The notes: generated from the letters alone by a model not told the origin. Positions 49,570 to 59,219 are shown, counted from the first letter of the stretch. The stretch: DNA of 64,000 nucleotides from Bradyrhizobium genosp. SA-3 (GCF_004212635.1 NZ_PSRT01000023.1:1-64000), one strand, 5' to 3'. Numbers and translations are program-made.

Positions 49570-51828
49570 ATGCGTTTAGCGTTCTGGCGTGCCGGCAAGG
49601 ACAAGGCTGTGATCGAGCGGGCTGTCTCGAAGTCCAAGCCCGAAGCTGCGCCCAAGATCGAAGCCAAGGTTGAAGCCAAGATCGAAGCGAAGCCTGCGCC
49701 CGTTGTCGCAAGGCAGGCGCCAGTCGAATCCGGCGACATCGATTTGCATGCGCTCGGCGCGGCATTGGCGCGCAAGCGCGGCTGGATCGTCGTGCCGACG
49801 GTGCTGGTGCTCGTTGCATCCATTGCCGCCGTGAACCTCGTCACGCCGCGCTACAAGTCCGAATCGCGGATCCTGATCGATGGCCGTGAGAACGTGTTCC
49901 TGCGCCCGAACAGCGATCGCACCGAGGAGCGGCAGGCGCTCGACGCCGAGGCTGTCACCAGCCAGGTCCAGCTCGTGCTGTCGCGCGATCTCGCGCGCGA
50001 GATCATCAAGAAGAACAAGCTTGCCGAGCGACCCGAATTCGATCCGGTGCTGCAAGGCATCTCGCCGCTGAAATCGCTGGCGGCGCTGGTTGGCATCGGC
50101 CGCGATCCGTTCTCGATGACGCCGGAAGAGCGCGTGCTGGATGCCTATTACGAGCGCCTCCAAGCATACGCCGTCGACAAGTCGCGCGTGATCGTGGTCG
50201 AATTCCAGTCCGCCGATCCCGAGCTCGCCGCGCGCGTCGCCAACTCTATCGCCGACGGCTATCTCGTGCTCCAGCAGGGTGTGCGCCAGGAGCAGGCCAA
50301 GAACGCCAGCCAGTGGCTCGCGGGCGAGATCGAGAGTTTGCGCAAGAAGGTCTCCGACGCCGAGGCCAGGGTCGAGGATTTTCGTTCCAAGTCGAGCCTG
50401 TTCGTCGGCACCAACAACACCACGCTGTCGAACCAGCAGATGGGCGAGATCAATACTCAGCTCAACAATGCGCGCTCGATCAAGGCCGACGCGGAATCCA
50501 AGGCGCGCCTGATCCGCGAGATGCTCCAGAGCGGAAAGCCGATCGAGGCATCGGAGGTGGTGAACTCCGAATTGATGCGGCGGCTGTCGGAGCAGCGGGT
50601 GACGCTGCGTGCGCAGCTCGCCGAGCAGTCGTCCACGCTGCTCGGCAATCATCCGCGGATCAAGGAATTGAAGGCGCAGCTTGGCGACCTCGACAATCAG
50701 ATCCGCGATGAAGCGGCCAAGATTTCGCGTTCGCTCGAAAGCGACGCTCGAATCGCCAGCGGCCGGGTCGACGGGCTGACGACGAGTCTCGAGCAGCTAA
50801 AGAAGCAGGCGGCATCCACCAACGGCCAGGACGTGCAGCTCCGCGCGCTCGAGCGCGAAGCCAAGGCGCAGCGCGACCTCTTGGAAACCTATCTCGCCAA
50901 ATATCGCGAGGCCAATACCCGCGAGACCATCGATACCGCACCGACGGATGGCCGCATCATTTCGCGCGCCATCGTCTCGAACACGCCGGCCTATCCGAAG
51001 AAGCTGCCGATCGTGCTGATCGCGACCATCGCGACGCTGCTGCTGTCGTGCGGCGTCGTCGTCACCGGCGAGCTGTTGCGCCAGACCGCGCCGCGCGCGG
51101 TGGCTGCGGTCCTGCCGTCGCGGGTGCCGCTGCGTCATGAGCCGGTGGTCGAGCCGATGGTCGATCCGGTCGTCGACGAGCCCGGGCCGCTTCAGCCAGC
51201 GATGACGCCTGAGGCCGACATCACCGAATTCGCCGAGATCGAGCAGTTAGCCGAGAGCCTGCGTGCAGCGGGTGCGGCGGCGAAGAAGATCACGGTGCTC
51301 GGCACCGCCGCCGGCGTATCGATCACGCTCTCGGCGCTGACGCTCGCTCGGCATCTCGCGCGTGACGCACGCGTCGTCGTGGTCGATCTCGCCGCGTCCT
51401 CGCCGACCATTGCCGCGGTGGCCGTCGATGCCTCTGCGCCTGGCCTTGCCGAGCTGATGCAGGGCGAAGCGTCTTTCGCGCAAATCATCACCCGGGACAA
51501 GCTGTCGCGGCTGCATCTGGTCATGGCCGGCCGCCCCGGCTTCGATCGGAGCTTGCTGCAATCGCCGCGGGTGACGCTCGCGATCGATGCGCTGCTGCGA
51601 GCCTACGACCACGTGCTGCTGGATGCCGGTAGCGCCTCCGACCTGCCGGCTGAGCTGCTGACCGCGAATGCCCGCGCCGTCGTGGTGCCCGATGCATCGA
51701 TGGCACCGGATGCACGCACGCTGATGCGCGAGCAGCTGAGGGCCGTCGGCTTCAGCGACGTGACGATGCTGAGCAAGCCGGTGCAGCCGACGGATGCAAT
51801 GGAGACGCCGCGCGTGGTGGCGGCGTAG
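49570..51828 (+). CDS. Wzz/BY-kinase-like polysaccharide co-polymerase with degenerate ATPase domain
   Basis: 752 residues. N-terminal K/E/A-rich leader, Wzz domain with a membrane segment WIVVPTVLVLVASIAAVNLV (about residue 77), long coiled-coil region (residues 240-450), second membrane segment LPIVLIATIATLLLSCGVVV (about 478), then a kinase-like C-terminal domain. In that domain the P-loop position reads LGTAAGVSITLSAL with no Lys, while the VVVDLAASSPTIAAV Walker A'-like strand remains. The C-terminus lacks a Tyr cluster. So chain-length control may persist without ATP-driven kinase activity. Confidence 0.88.
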   Translation: MRLAFWRAGKDKAVIERAVSKSKPEAAPKIEAKVEAKIEAKPAPVVARQAPVESGDIDLHALGAALARKRGWIVVPTVLVLVASIAAVNLVTPRYKSESRILIDGRENVFLRPNSDRTEERQALDAEAVTSQVQLVLSRDLAREIIKKNKLAERPEFDPVLQGISPLKSLAALVGIGRDPFSMTPEERVLDAYYERLQAYAVDKSRVIVVEFQSADPELAARVANSIADGYLVLQQGVRQEQAKNASQWLAGEIESLRKKVSDAEARVEDFRSKSSLFVGTNNTTLSNQQMGEINTQLNNARSIKADAESKARLIREMLQSGKPIEASEVVNSELMRRLSEQRVTLRAQLAEQSSTLLGNHPRIKELKAQLGDLDNQIRDEAAKISRSLESDARIASGRVDGLTTSLEQLKKQAASTNGQDVQLRALEREAKAQRDLLETYLAKYREANTRETIDTAPTDGRIISRAIVSNTPAYPKKLPIVLIATIATLLLSCGVVVTGELLRQTAPRAVAAVLPSRVPLRHEPVVEPMVDPVVDEPGPLQPAMTPEADITEFAEIEQLAESLRAAGAAAKKITVLGTAAGVSITLSALTLARHLARDARVVVVDLAASSPTIAAVAVDASAPGLAELMQGEASFAQIITRDKLSRLHLVMAGRPGFDRSLLQSPRVTLAIDALLRAYDHVLLDAGSASDLPAELLTANARAVVVPDASMAPDARTLMREQLRAVGFSDVTMLSKPVQPTDAMETPRVVAA

Positions 51829-51907
51829 CCTCCGCCTTCCTTCCACAAGGAGAAGGGAAGGCACGGCTATCGCATATGACCTTAGAGCTTGGGGCCCTGG
51901 AGTTTCC

Positions 51908-52002
51908 ACAGCGTCATGGCCGGGCTTGTCCCGGCCATCCACGCCTTGCCCAGTGATGCAAAGAACGTGGATGCCCGGGACAAGCCCGGGCATGACGACC
52001 TC
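51908..52002. repeat. Palindromic intergenic repeat (GTCATGGCCGGGCTTGTCCC type)
   Basis: GTCATGGCCGGGCTTGTCCC with GGCCATCCACG at the left pairs with CGTGGATGCCCGGGACAAGC and CCGGGCATGAC at the right. A long imperfect inverted repeat between convergent genes. Confidence 0.75.
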
Positions 52003-52060
52003 TCGTGATTGTGCATATGCGATTGCCCCGGAAAAGAAGGGGAGCTCGCGGGTCAAGCCC

Positions 52061-53242
52061 TTACCCGAAAGCCTGCCGCAGCCTGCGCGCAAAATCGAAC
52101 AGCATCTGGTTCTGTTTGACCAGTCGCTTGCCGCGACTCAGCGAGGACATCGCCATCGCCGCTAGCTTGCCGCGTGAGGTCAACGGGACAAAGCTGTCGA
52201 AAATGTCTTCGTCGTCCTTGCAGAACATCCGCTTGTAGTCGTCCGAGCCGATGCCGAGGTCGAGCGAGCGGCAGCCGCGCTCGGCGCAGGCATCGATGAT
52301 GTAGCGCATCAGGATCAGGCCCGGGCTGTAGCGGGCGTGCTCGGACATCGTGTAGGTGTTGAACATCATCGAGAGGCGCTGGCCGTCGGCGACGCCGGCG
52401 AAGATCGCGATCACGTCCTCGTCGCATTCGAGCGCGTGGATGTCGATCGCGCGTCCGTCTCCGCGCCGGGCAAGGCAGGCGCTGCGGATGAACTGTTCGA
52501 CGCCCGGTTCGGCGAAGACGTTCGGCAGCTTCTGCTCCGCCATCCGCGCCGGCTTGACGCGGAAAAACCAGTCGAGCAGGCGCACGATGTCCGCATCCGC
52601 AGTCGCAAGGTGGTAGCGGTAGCCGGCGAGGGCCTGGAGCTTCTTCTCCTTGCTCTTGAGGCGGCGACGGAAGGAATTGCTGATGCGCGATGCGGGCGGG
52701 CCGGCCGGCTCCATCGCCAGCAACGGGCAGCCATTGACCGAGCTCTGCTGCGGCAGCAGTGCGAACGGGTTCTGCTGGTCGTGCCAGCGCTTGGGTTGCT
52801 GCGTCAGCGAGAGGACGTCGACATGCTCGCGCAGCGGCGCAAGCAGCGCATCGAGATCCGCGAGAACGGCCTGTGCCGCGAATTCGGCGTTCCACAGGCC
52901 CATGTTGAAGGTGGTATGCTTGCCGCCCATGAAGCAGGCCGTGCGCACGCCGTGGCTTTGGCGCAGTGACAACGGCAGCAGCAGGAGCGGCCTGTGCTCG
53001 ACGTCGCGGGCGATCACGATGAATGGGCGCGCGCCCTCGCGTTCGCCGACCAGCTGCTGCCAGGGACCGAGCAGGTCAAACCGCTGATAGGGCGTGAAGA
53101 GGTGGCCGTTCTCCTCGAAGGCGCGCCAGACCGCCTCGGCCTCGCCGAGATCGGTGACGATATCGACCTGGGCGATGCGGCTCGTTTTCGACCGCGCTGG
53201 CGCTTCTGCCGCCCGGCTTTGCATCGCCGCAGCCATGGTCAT
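52061..53242 (-). CDS. FemAB/CelD (BcsL)-like GNAT acyltransferase
   Basis: 393 residues. The N-terminal half includes VWRAFEENGHLFTPYQRFDL and RPLLLLPLSLRQSHGVRTAC. The C-terminal half contains FNTYTMSEHARYSPGLILMR, then DLGIGSDDYKRMFCKDDED, the double-GNAT CelD/BcsL signature. These proteins are common in exopolysaccharide and cellulose clusters and may acetylate or otherwise acylate sugars. It is divergent from the deacetylase-like gene with about 125 bases between. Confidence 0.87.
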   Translation of the reverse strand: MTMAAAMQSRAAEAPARSKTSRIAQVDIVTDLGEAEAVWRAFEENGHLFTPYQRFDLLGPWQQLVGEREGARPFIVIARDVEHRPLLLLPLSLRQSHGVRTACFMGGKHTTFNMGLWNAEFAAQAVLADLDALLAPLREHVDVLSLTQQPKRWHDQQNPFALLPQQSSVNGCPLLAMEPAGPPASRISNSFRRRLKSKEKKLQALAGYRYHLATADADIVRLLDWFFRVKPARMAEQKLPNVFAEPGVEQFIRSACLARRGDGRAIDIHALECDEDVIAIFAGVADGQRLSMMFNTYTMSEHARYSPGLILMRYIIDACAERGCRSLDLGIGSDDYKRMFCKDDEDIFDSFVPLTSRGKLAAMAMSSLSRGKRLVKQNQMLFDFARRLRQAFG

Positions 53243-53367
53243 TCACGAAACCTGTCGAGAAAGCAAAAATATACGTATTTCGGCCCGTGGCCGACCTTTG
53301 CAAAGAAGTGTCAACAAAGGGTAATGATAATAGGAGGGGAAACAGGCGCCGGAGGGAGGTGTAGACC

Positions 53368-54411
53368 TTGGCATCCGACGACAGATGGCCGGCGCGTCTG
53401 CGGCTTGAGCTGGCCTGGTTCAGCGGTCAGGCTGCGCTGCGCAGCCGTGGTGCCGGCGCCATCCTGCGCTTCGCGCATGTGCGGCCGCGGCGGCGCGGCC
53501 GATTTCAGCCGCTGGGCCAGCACGAGATCACGCCGCAATTCCTCGATCGCGCCATTCGCGCGCTGAAGCAGTGGAAGTACGATTTCCTTGGCATGGACGA
53601 GGTCTGCCGCCGCGCGGTGACACTGCCGGAGAAACGGCGCTTCGTGGCACTGACCTTCGATGGCGCCAGCAAGGATCTCATCAATTTTGCCTATCCGGTG
53701 CTGGCGCGCCACGCTGTGCCCTTCACGATCTATGTGCCGACCGCGTTCCCCGATGGCGTCGGCGAAGCCTGGTGGCTCGGGCTCGAACGGATGATCGCGC
53801 GCGAGAGCCGCATCAGCCTGATCATGGACGACAAGGAGCAGCGCTTCACCGTCACTGACAATGCCGAGAAGCTGGCGGTGTTTTCGTATATCGAGGGCTG
53901 GCTGCGTTCGCTGCCGCCGGCGGATCTGTCGGCGGCGATTGCCGATCTCTGTACCCGCTACCGGATAGACCTCGCCGCGCTCTCGCGCGATGCGTCGATG
54001 GATTGGGAAGACCTGACGAAGCTCGCCGCTGATCCGCTCGTCACGATCGGCAGCGCGACCGTGAACTATCCCGTTCTCGCCAACATGAAGGACGCGGCCG
54101 CGCTCCGCGAGATGACGATGGGCAAGGCGGTCGCGGAAGCAGCCTTCCGCCGCGAGATCAGGCATCTCGCCTTTCCGTTCGGTGATCGCTCTTCGTTTCG
54201 GCGCAGCCACGTCGTGATGGCGGAGGAGGCCGGCTTTGCCAGCGCCGTGTCGACGATCCCTGGTATCGTGGATGCGGAGGGACGCACCAACCTGCGCGCA
54301 CTGCCGCGGATCTCCTGGGACGGCCGGGTCCAATCGCTGCGCAGGATGCGCGTGCTGATGTCGGGCGTTGCCTTTGCGCCGGTGAAACCGACGGGAAGCG
54401 CCAGGAGCTAG
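53368..54411 (+). CDS. NodB-fold polysaccharide deacetylase-like protein, catalytic residues missing
   Basis: 347 residues from a TTG with GGAGG upstream. The fold is recognisable: RFVALTFDGASKDLINFAYP, HAVPFTIYVPTAFPDGVGEA, WWLGLERMIARE, then IRHLAFPFGDRSSF. The first NodB motif normally reads TFDDG, but here it is TFDGA, so the metal Asp is gone. The second motif H-x-x-x-H reads SATVNYP, with no His. The protein is probably a non-hydrolytic polysaccharide-binding relative. I recall the same changes in Bradyrhizobium relatives, so this may be a stable variant. Confidence 0.85.
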   Translation: MASDDRWPARLRLELAWFSGQAALRSRGAGAILRFAHVRPRRRGRFQPLGQHEITPQFLDRAIRALKQWKYDFLGMDEVCRRAVTLPEKRRFVALTFDGASKDLINFAYPVLARHAVPFTIYVPTAFPDGVGEAWWLGLERMIARESRISLIMDDKEQRFTVTDNAEKLAVFSYIEGWLRSLPPADLSAAIADLCTRYRIDLAALSRDASMDWEDLTKLAADPLVTIGSATVNYPVLANMKDAAALREMTMGKAVAEAAFRREIRHLAFPFGDRSSFRRSHVVMAEEAGFASAVSTIPGIVDAEGRTNLRALPRISWDGRVQSLRRMRVLMSGVAFAPVKPTGSARS

Positions 54412-54428
54412 ACGTTACGAGCTGGGCG

Positions 54429-54650
54429 CTACGAACTGGATTTGGCGCGATCGGGACGCTGCATCCAGCTCACGATCGGCATCGCCGGCAGCACCCAGCC
54501 CATGCCGACGACCACGTAGTAGATCGCCTGCCGCCAGCCGGACTCGGCGATCCACGGCATCTGCGCCAGCGCCATGCCGAGCAGGGCCCAGACCGTGGCC
54601 AGCACCAGGAGCAGAATGGCGCCGAGGAACTTGCGGGTGCGGATCGTCAT
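54429..54650 (-). CDS. DUF2842 membrane protein
   Basis: 73 residues with two hydrophobic segments (LGAILLLVLATVWALLGMAL and AIYYVVVGMGWVLPAMPIVS), then WMQRPDR. This is the DUF2842 pattern seen in alphaproteobacteria. It is divergent from ctaA. Role unknown. Confidence 0.85.
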   Translation of the reverse strand: MTIRTRKFLGAILLLVLATVWALLGMALAQMPWIAESGWRQAIYYVVVGMGWVLPAMPIVSWMQRPDRAKSSS

Positions 54651-54742
54651 GGTGGGAGCTTGCTGCTTTCGCGTAACTTGCGCTGCGGGAGCGGGGGACT
54701 ATAAGGGGCGCGCAGTCCGGTTCAAGCCTGGTTTTGCTCTCA

Positions 54743-55825
54743 ATGACGACGATTTCCGCCCCGTCCCAACCGCATCGCGCCGTGCGCGTGTGGCTGATCG
54801 CCGTGGCCGCGCTGATTGCGCTGATGGTGCTCGTCGGCGGCGCGACGCGGTTGACGGAATCCGGCCTCTCGATCGTCGAATGGAAGCCTGTTACGGGCAG
54901 CGTACCACCGCTGACCGAGGCGCAGTGGACCGAGGCGTTCGAGGCCTACAAGAGGATTCCGCAATATCGCGAGCTCAATGCGGGCATGAGCCTGTCCGAG
55001 TTCAAGGAGATCTTCTGGTGGGAGTGGAGCCACCGGTTGCTCGGCCGTTTCATTGGAGTCGCCTATCTGCTGCCGTTCCTGTTCTTCCTGTGGCGCGGCG
55101 GGCTGCCGGGTGAATTGAAGCGGCGGCTGTGGCTGCTGTTCGCGCTCGGCGGGCTTCAGGGCGCGGTCGGCTGGTGGATGGTGGCCTCGGGCTTGGCGGA
55201 ACGCATCGAGGTGTCGCAATATCGGCTGGCGACCCATTTGATGCTCGCGCTTCTGATCTTTGCCGGCATCGTCTGGACGGTGCGGCGGCTCAAGGAGCGG
55301 CCGCAGAACGCAGCGCCGGCGCGGTTGAGGTTCACGAGCGCGCTGCTCCTCGTTGTGACCTTCGTGCAAATCTATTTCGGCGCGCTGGTCGCCGGTCTGC
55401 GGGCCGGGCGGGCGTACAACACCTGGCCGCAGATCGACGGCGCGTTCATTCCCTCGGCGGATCGGCTGTGGTTCGAGACGCCGTGGTGGCGTAACCTGTT
55501 CGACAATGTGCTGACGGTGCAGTTCGAGCACCGCATGACCGCCTATGCGCTGTTCGCGCTGGCGGCGCTGCACGCAATCGACGCGGCGCGCTCGCGCGCA
55601 GGTGCAGCGGCAAGCGGCGCGCTGTGGCTGTTTGCGGCGGTGAGCCTGCAGGCGGTGCTCGGCATTCTGACGCTGCTCAACCAGGTTCCGATTGGACTGG
55701 CGCTCGCGCATCAGGCGGTCGCGATCGTGGTGTTGACGCTTGCGGTGATGCAGGTGGAGCGACTGGCCTCGCGGCAGCTCTCTGAAGTGCGGCCGCGCGC
55801 TGTTCCGCTGGGTCAGGCCAGCTGA
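54743..55825 (+). CDS. ctaA: Haem A synthase (COX15/CtaA)
   Basis: 360 residues with eight predicted membrane spans. [50 protein letters not shown] and [15 protein letters not shown], then [20 protein letters not shown] and [17 protein letters not shown] supply the four conserved His of type-2 haem A synthases. Reaction: haem O to haem A, needed for cytochrome aa3 oxidases. The ATG at 54743 is preferred over an upstream TTG. It abuts a convergent gene with no gap. Confidence 0.95.
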   Translation: MTTISAPSQPHRAVRVWLIAVAALIALMVLVGGATRLTESGLSIVEWKPVTGSVPPLTEAQWTEAFEAYKRIPQYRELNAGMSLSEFKEIFWWEWSHRLLGRFIGVAYLLPFLFFLWRGGLPGELKRRLWLLFALGGLQGAVGWWMVASGLAERIEVSQYRLATHLMLALLIFAGIVWTVRRLKERPQNAAPARLRFTSALLLVVTFVQIYFGALVAGLRAGRAYNTWPQIDGAFIPSADRLWFETPWWRNLFDNVLTVQFEHRMTAYALFALAALHAIDAARSRAGAAASGALWLFAAVSLQAVLGILTLLNQVPIGLALAHQAVAIVVLTLAVMQVERLASRQLSEVRPRAVPLGQAS

Positions 55826-56170
55826 TCAACAGTAGCCGTAGACTCCGCACGCGTAAGGCAGGCGCCAGAAATAGTCGACCTGCTTCCCGCCGTAATACGA
55901 GCCCTGATAATCATAGTCCCAGGGGCGACCGTAATAGCCCGGCAACGTGTGCGAGCCAGGCAGCAGCGGCGTGCCCGGCAGGTTGCGGATGTAGCTGCCG
56001 ATGCCATAGGCCGGCGAGATCAGCGCGTCCGGATCGGTCTCGACATAGACTCTTGGTGCTTCCTGCGGCGGAACAGCGCCGCGCCGCTTCGGCGTGGCCG
56101 GCAGATCGGCAGCCAGCGCCGTTGAAACCGTGAGCATCGCCGCAAGGGCAGGCACCATCCAGCGCAGCAT
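55826..56170 (-). CDS. Small secreted Tyr/Gly-rich protein
   Basis: 114 residues from the ATG at 56170. Signal LRWMVPALAAMLTVSTALAA, then a Pro-rich stretch and a Tyr/Gly-rich C-terminus (PGYYGRPWDYDYQGSYYGGK, then CGVYGYC). Unknown function; exported. Its stop touches the stop of ctaA on the other strand. Confidence 0.7.
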   Translation of the reverse strand: MLRWMVPALAAMLTVSTALAADLPATPKRRGAVPPQEAPRVYVETDPDALISPAYGIGSYIRNLPGTPLLPGSHTLPGYYGRPWDYDYQGSYYGGKQVDYFWRLPYACGVYGYC

Positions 56171-56290
56171 CGTCGGCTCCGAATCAAAGGGGCGATCCAA
56201 AGACGATGTATGGGGCAGATGTGGTTAATGACTGTTAACTGGGGCCATCAATCCGGGGCGGCCTTGTACACCGCCCCGGATTGACTACGG

Positions 56291-57570
56291 CTAAGCGCTC
56301 AGCGCCTGCTCCAGATCCGCAATCAGATCTTCCTTGTCCTCGATGCCGATCGAGAGCCGCACCACGTCGGGGCCGGCGCCGACCTGATCTTGGCGGCGTC
56401 GTCGAGCTGGCTGTGCGTGGTCGAGGCCGGGTGGATCACCAGCGAGCGGGTGTCGCCGACGTTTGCCAGATGCGAAAACAGCTGCAATTTCGACACCAGG
56501 CTGACGCCGGCGTCATAGCCGCCCTTCAGGCTGAAGGTGAACACGGCGCCCGCGCCCCTCGGCGCATATTTGCGCGCGAGCTGATTGTACTTGTCGCTCG
56601 GAAGGCCCGCATAGCTGACCGAGGCCACCGCCGGATGGCCGGCGAGGAATTCGGCGACCGCCTTGGCGTTGTCGCAGTGCTTCTGCATGCGCAGCGGCAG
56701 CGTCTCGATGCCGGTCAGGATCATGAAGGCGTTGAACGGGGAGAGCGCCGGCCCGAGGTCGCGCAAGCCCAGCACGCGGCAGGCGATCGCGAAGGCGAAA
56801 TTGCCAAAGGTCTCCTGGAGGCGGATGCCGTGATATTCGGGCCGCGGCTCCGACAGCATCGGATATTTGCCGCCTATGGACCAGTCGAACGTGCCGGCGT
56901 CGACGATGATGCCGCCGAGCGAATTGCCATGGCCGCCCAGGAATTTCGTCAGCGAGTGCACGACGATGTCCGCGCCGTGATCGATCGGGCGGATCAGATA
57001 GGGCGAGGCCAGCGTGTTGTCGACGATCAGCGGGACGCCGGCCTTGCGCGCCACCGTCGAGATCGCCTCGATATCGGTGATGCTGCCGGCCGGATTGGCG
57101 ATGGACTCGATGAAGATCGCCTTGGTGCGCGGCGTCACCGCGCGCTCGAAGCTTGCGATGTCATCGGGATCGGCCCACACCACGTTCCAGCCAAAGCTCT
57201 TGAACGCGTGCGTGAACTGGTTGATCGAGCCGCCATAGAGCTTTCGCGCTGCGATGAATTCATCGCCGGGCTGGAGCAATTGCTGCAGCACCACGACCTG
57301 TGCGGCGTGGCCCGAGGCCACCGCGAGCGCGGCCGTGCCGCCTTCGAGCGCAGCGACACGCTCCTCCAGCACTGCGTTGGTGGGATTGCCGATGCGGGTA
57401 TAGATGTTGCCGAACGCCTGCAAACCGAACAGCGAGGCGGCGTGGTCGGCATCGTTGAACACGAAAGACGTCGTTTGATAAATCGGAGTTGCGCGCGCAC
57501 CGGTGGTGGGGTCGGGCTGTGCACCGGCATGCACGGCGAGCGTGGAAAATCCCGGAAGGCGATCGCTCAT
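56291..57570 (-). pseudogene. O-acetylhomoserine sulfhydrylase-type PLP enzyme with 3' frameshift
   Basis: Residues 1-385 are a normal Cys/Met-metabolism PLP enzyme: GFSTLAVHAGAQPDPTTGAR, ALEGGTAALAVASGHAA, IVDNTLASPYLIRPIDHGAD and the PLP Lys in VVHSLTKFLGGHGNS. After HSQLDDAAKIR the frame slips: it reads SAPAPTWCGSRSASRTRKI and stops at 56323. With one base restored near 56391-56395 it continues GAGPDVVRLSIGIEDKEDLI, ADLEQALSA and a TAG at 56291, the expected C-terminus. Either a true mutation affecting the last about 35 residues or a sequencing error. Role: sulfhydrylation of O-acetylhomoserine. Confidence 0.85.
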
Positions 57571-57709
57571 TGAGGGCGTCCTGTTCTCTTGGTCTGAAAT
57601 CGCGCGGCATGCTGATCGGCGCTGCGTCCGCCGTCAAGCTGCGGCTTCACATCGAAAACGATCGTGCTACGCATTGTCGCGATCGCGAAATGAATCCTAC
57701 GCGATCGCG

Positions 57710-58294
57710 TCAGCTTTGCTCGGTCTTGTTTTTGGCGGCGCGATCGGACGCCGCGGTGTCGCCACCGCCGACACTCATCCGATTGAGGGATAGCCGCATG
57801 CCTTGCGTCGGGACCGGAGCGCGCTTGGAGCTGAGCGTGCGTGAATTCACGCCCATCCAGGAGATCTCGGACGACAAGCGGCCGTATTCGATCTTGGGAC
57901 AGCGGTTCATCACCACCTTGATCCCGACGGACTCTGCCTTGGCCGCCGCGGCGTCGTCGCGCGCGCCAAGCTGCATCCAGATCACCTTCGGCAGTGGATC
58001 GAGGGTGAGCGCTTCTTCGACCACAGGCATGATGTGGCTGGAGTTGCGAAAAATGTCGATCATGTCGATCGGACGGCCGATGTCCGAGAGCGAGGCGACG
58101 AAGGGCTTTCCGAGCAGCTCCTTGCCGACATGACCGGGATTGACCGGGATCATGTCGTAGCCGCGCTGCGCCAGATATTTGAACGCAAAGTAGCTCGGCC
58201 GCACGTTGACCGGCGAGGCGCCGACCATCGCGATCGACTTCACGCTGTTGAGGATGCCGCGGATGTAATTGTCGGGATAGGCGTCGTGGTTCAT
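57710..58294 (-). CDS. CoA-binding domain protein (YccU-type)
   Basis: 194 residues. SVKSIAMVGASPVNVRPSYF, then YLAQRGYDMIPVNPGHVGKE, IDMIDIFRNSSHIMPVVEEA and PKVIWMQLGARDDAAAAKAE and VVMNRCPKIEYGRL follow the CoA-binding (succinyl-CoA-ligase-like) Rossmann domain. The C-terminal 40 residues are an extension with low complexity. It is upstream of, and not overlapping, the sulfhydrylase gene; the two are often neighbours in this group, as I recall. Confidence 0.9.
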   Translation of the reverse strand: MNHDAYPDNYIRGILNSVKSIAMVGASPVNVRPSYFAFKYLAQRGYDMIPVNPGHVGKELLGKPFVASLSDIGRPIDMIDIFRNSSHIMPVVEEALTLDPLPKVIWMQLGARDDAAAAKAESVGIKVVMNRCPKIEYGRLSSEISWMGVNSRTLSSKRAPVPTQGMRLSLNRMSVGGGDTAASDRAAKNKTEQS

Positions 58295-58312
58295 CTAGCG
58301 TCTTTTCTCGTT

Positions 58313-58390
58313 GTCATTGCGAGCGAAGCGAAGCAATCCAGACTGTCACCGCGGAAGCATGCTGGATTGCTTCGCTTCGCTCGCAATGAC
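58313..58390. repeat. Perfect 29-bp inverted repeat (GTCATTGCGAGCGAAGCGAA type)
   Basis: Arms 58313-58341 and 58362-58390 are exact reverse complements around a 20-base loop. The arm begins GTCATTGCGAGCGAAGCGAA. Placed between two genes on the same strand. A repeat type I recall as widespread in Bradyrhizobium and other bacteria. Confidence 0.8.
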
Positions 58391-58394
58391 GGGG

Positions 58395-59219
58395 TTACTC
58401 ATCCCGCCATGTCGGCGGACGCTTTTCGATGAAGGCGCCGATGCCTTCCTCGGCGTCGCGCGCCATCATGTTCTCGGTCATCACCTCTGCCGCATAGCGA
58501 TAGGCCTCGGCAAGGCTCATCTCAGCCTGGCGATAGAATGCCTCCTTGCCGAGCTTGACGGTGTAGGCGGATTTCAGCGCGACCTGCTGTGCGAGCGCAA
58601 TCGCGGCCTCGCGCTCGGTGCCGGCGGGCACGACGCGATTGACGAGGCCGATCTCGCGGGCGCGCGCGGCCGGGATCGGCTCGCCCGTCAGCAGCATCTC
58701 CATCGCCTGCTTGCGCGGCACGTTGCGCGAAAGCGCCACCATCGGGGTCGAGCAGAACAGACCGATGTCGACGCCGGGCGTGGCGAAGCTCGCCGCCTCC
58801 GAGGCGATCGCCAGATCGCAGCTTGCCACGAGCTGGCAGCCCGCCGCGGTGGCGATGCCTTGGACGGCAGCGACCACGGGCTTGGGCAGGCGCACGATCG
58901 CCTGCATCATGGCGCTGCACGCCGTCATGATCTGCGCAAAATAAGCCCGGCCGCGATCCGGATCGGTGCGGCGCGCGGTCAGCTCCTTCATGTCGTGGCC
59001 TGCGGAAAAAGCGGTGCCGTTGGCTGCGATGACGGCCGCACGGATGTGCTTGTCTTCCGCGATCGCATTGAGGCTCGCATGCAGCTGTCCGATCATCGTC
59101 TCCGAAAGGCTGTTGCGCGCGGCTGGTCGGTTCAGCGTGAGCACGGCGACACTGCCGACGATCTCGCGCAGCAGGATCGGTGGTTGCGGGGAGGGAGCAC
59201 GGGCGGCCTGGGCGGACAT
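58395..59219 (-). CDS. Enoyl-CoA hydratase/isomerase-family protein, catalytic Glu residues replaced
   Basis: 274 residues from the ATG at 59219. Crotonase fold: VAVLTLNRPAARNSLSETMI, AFSAGHDMKEL (oxyanion), PKPVVAAVQGIATAAGCQLV, ASCDLAIASEAASFATPGVD, IGLFCSTPMVAL. Where hydratases have the two catalytic Glu (G-x-G-x-E and P-E-x-G), it has Gln in AGCQL and Gly in PGVDIG. It therefore resembles the ECHDC3-type subgroup with unclear activity rather than a beta-oxidation hydratase. Confidence 0.88.
   Translation of the reverse strand: MSAQAARAPSPQPPILLREIVGSVAVLTLNRPAARNSLSETMIGQLHASLNAIAEDKHIRAAVIAANGTAFSAGHDMKELTARRTDPDRGRAYFAQIMTACSAMMQAIVRLPKPVVAAVQGIATAAGCQLVASCDLAIASEAASFATPGVDIGLFCSTPMVALSRNVPRKQAMEMLLTGEPIPAARAREIGLVNRVVPAGTEREAAIALAQQVALKSAYTVKLGKEAFYRQAEMSLAEAYRYAAEVMTENMMARDAEEGIGAFIEKRPPTWRDE

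Noticed and set aside
56281..57573. 430-codon open frame antisense to the sulfhydrylase gene
   Set aside because: The PLP-enzyme motifs are on the minus strand; the plus frame is Arg/Asp-rich without any motif.
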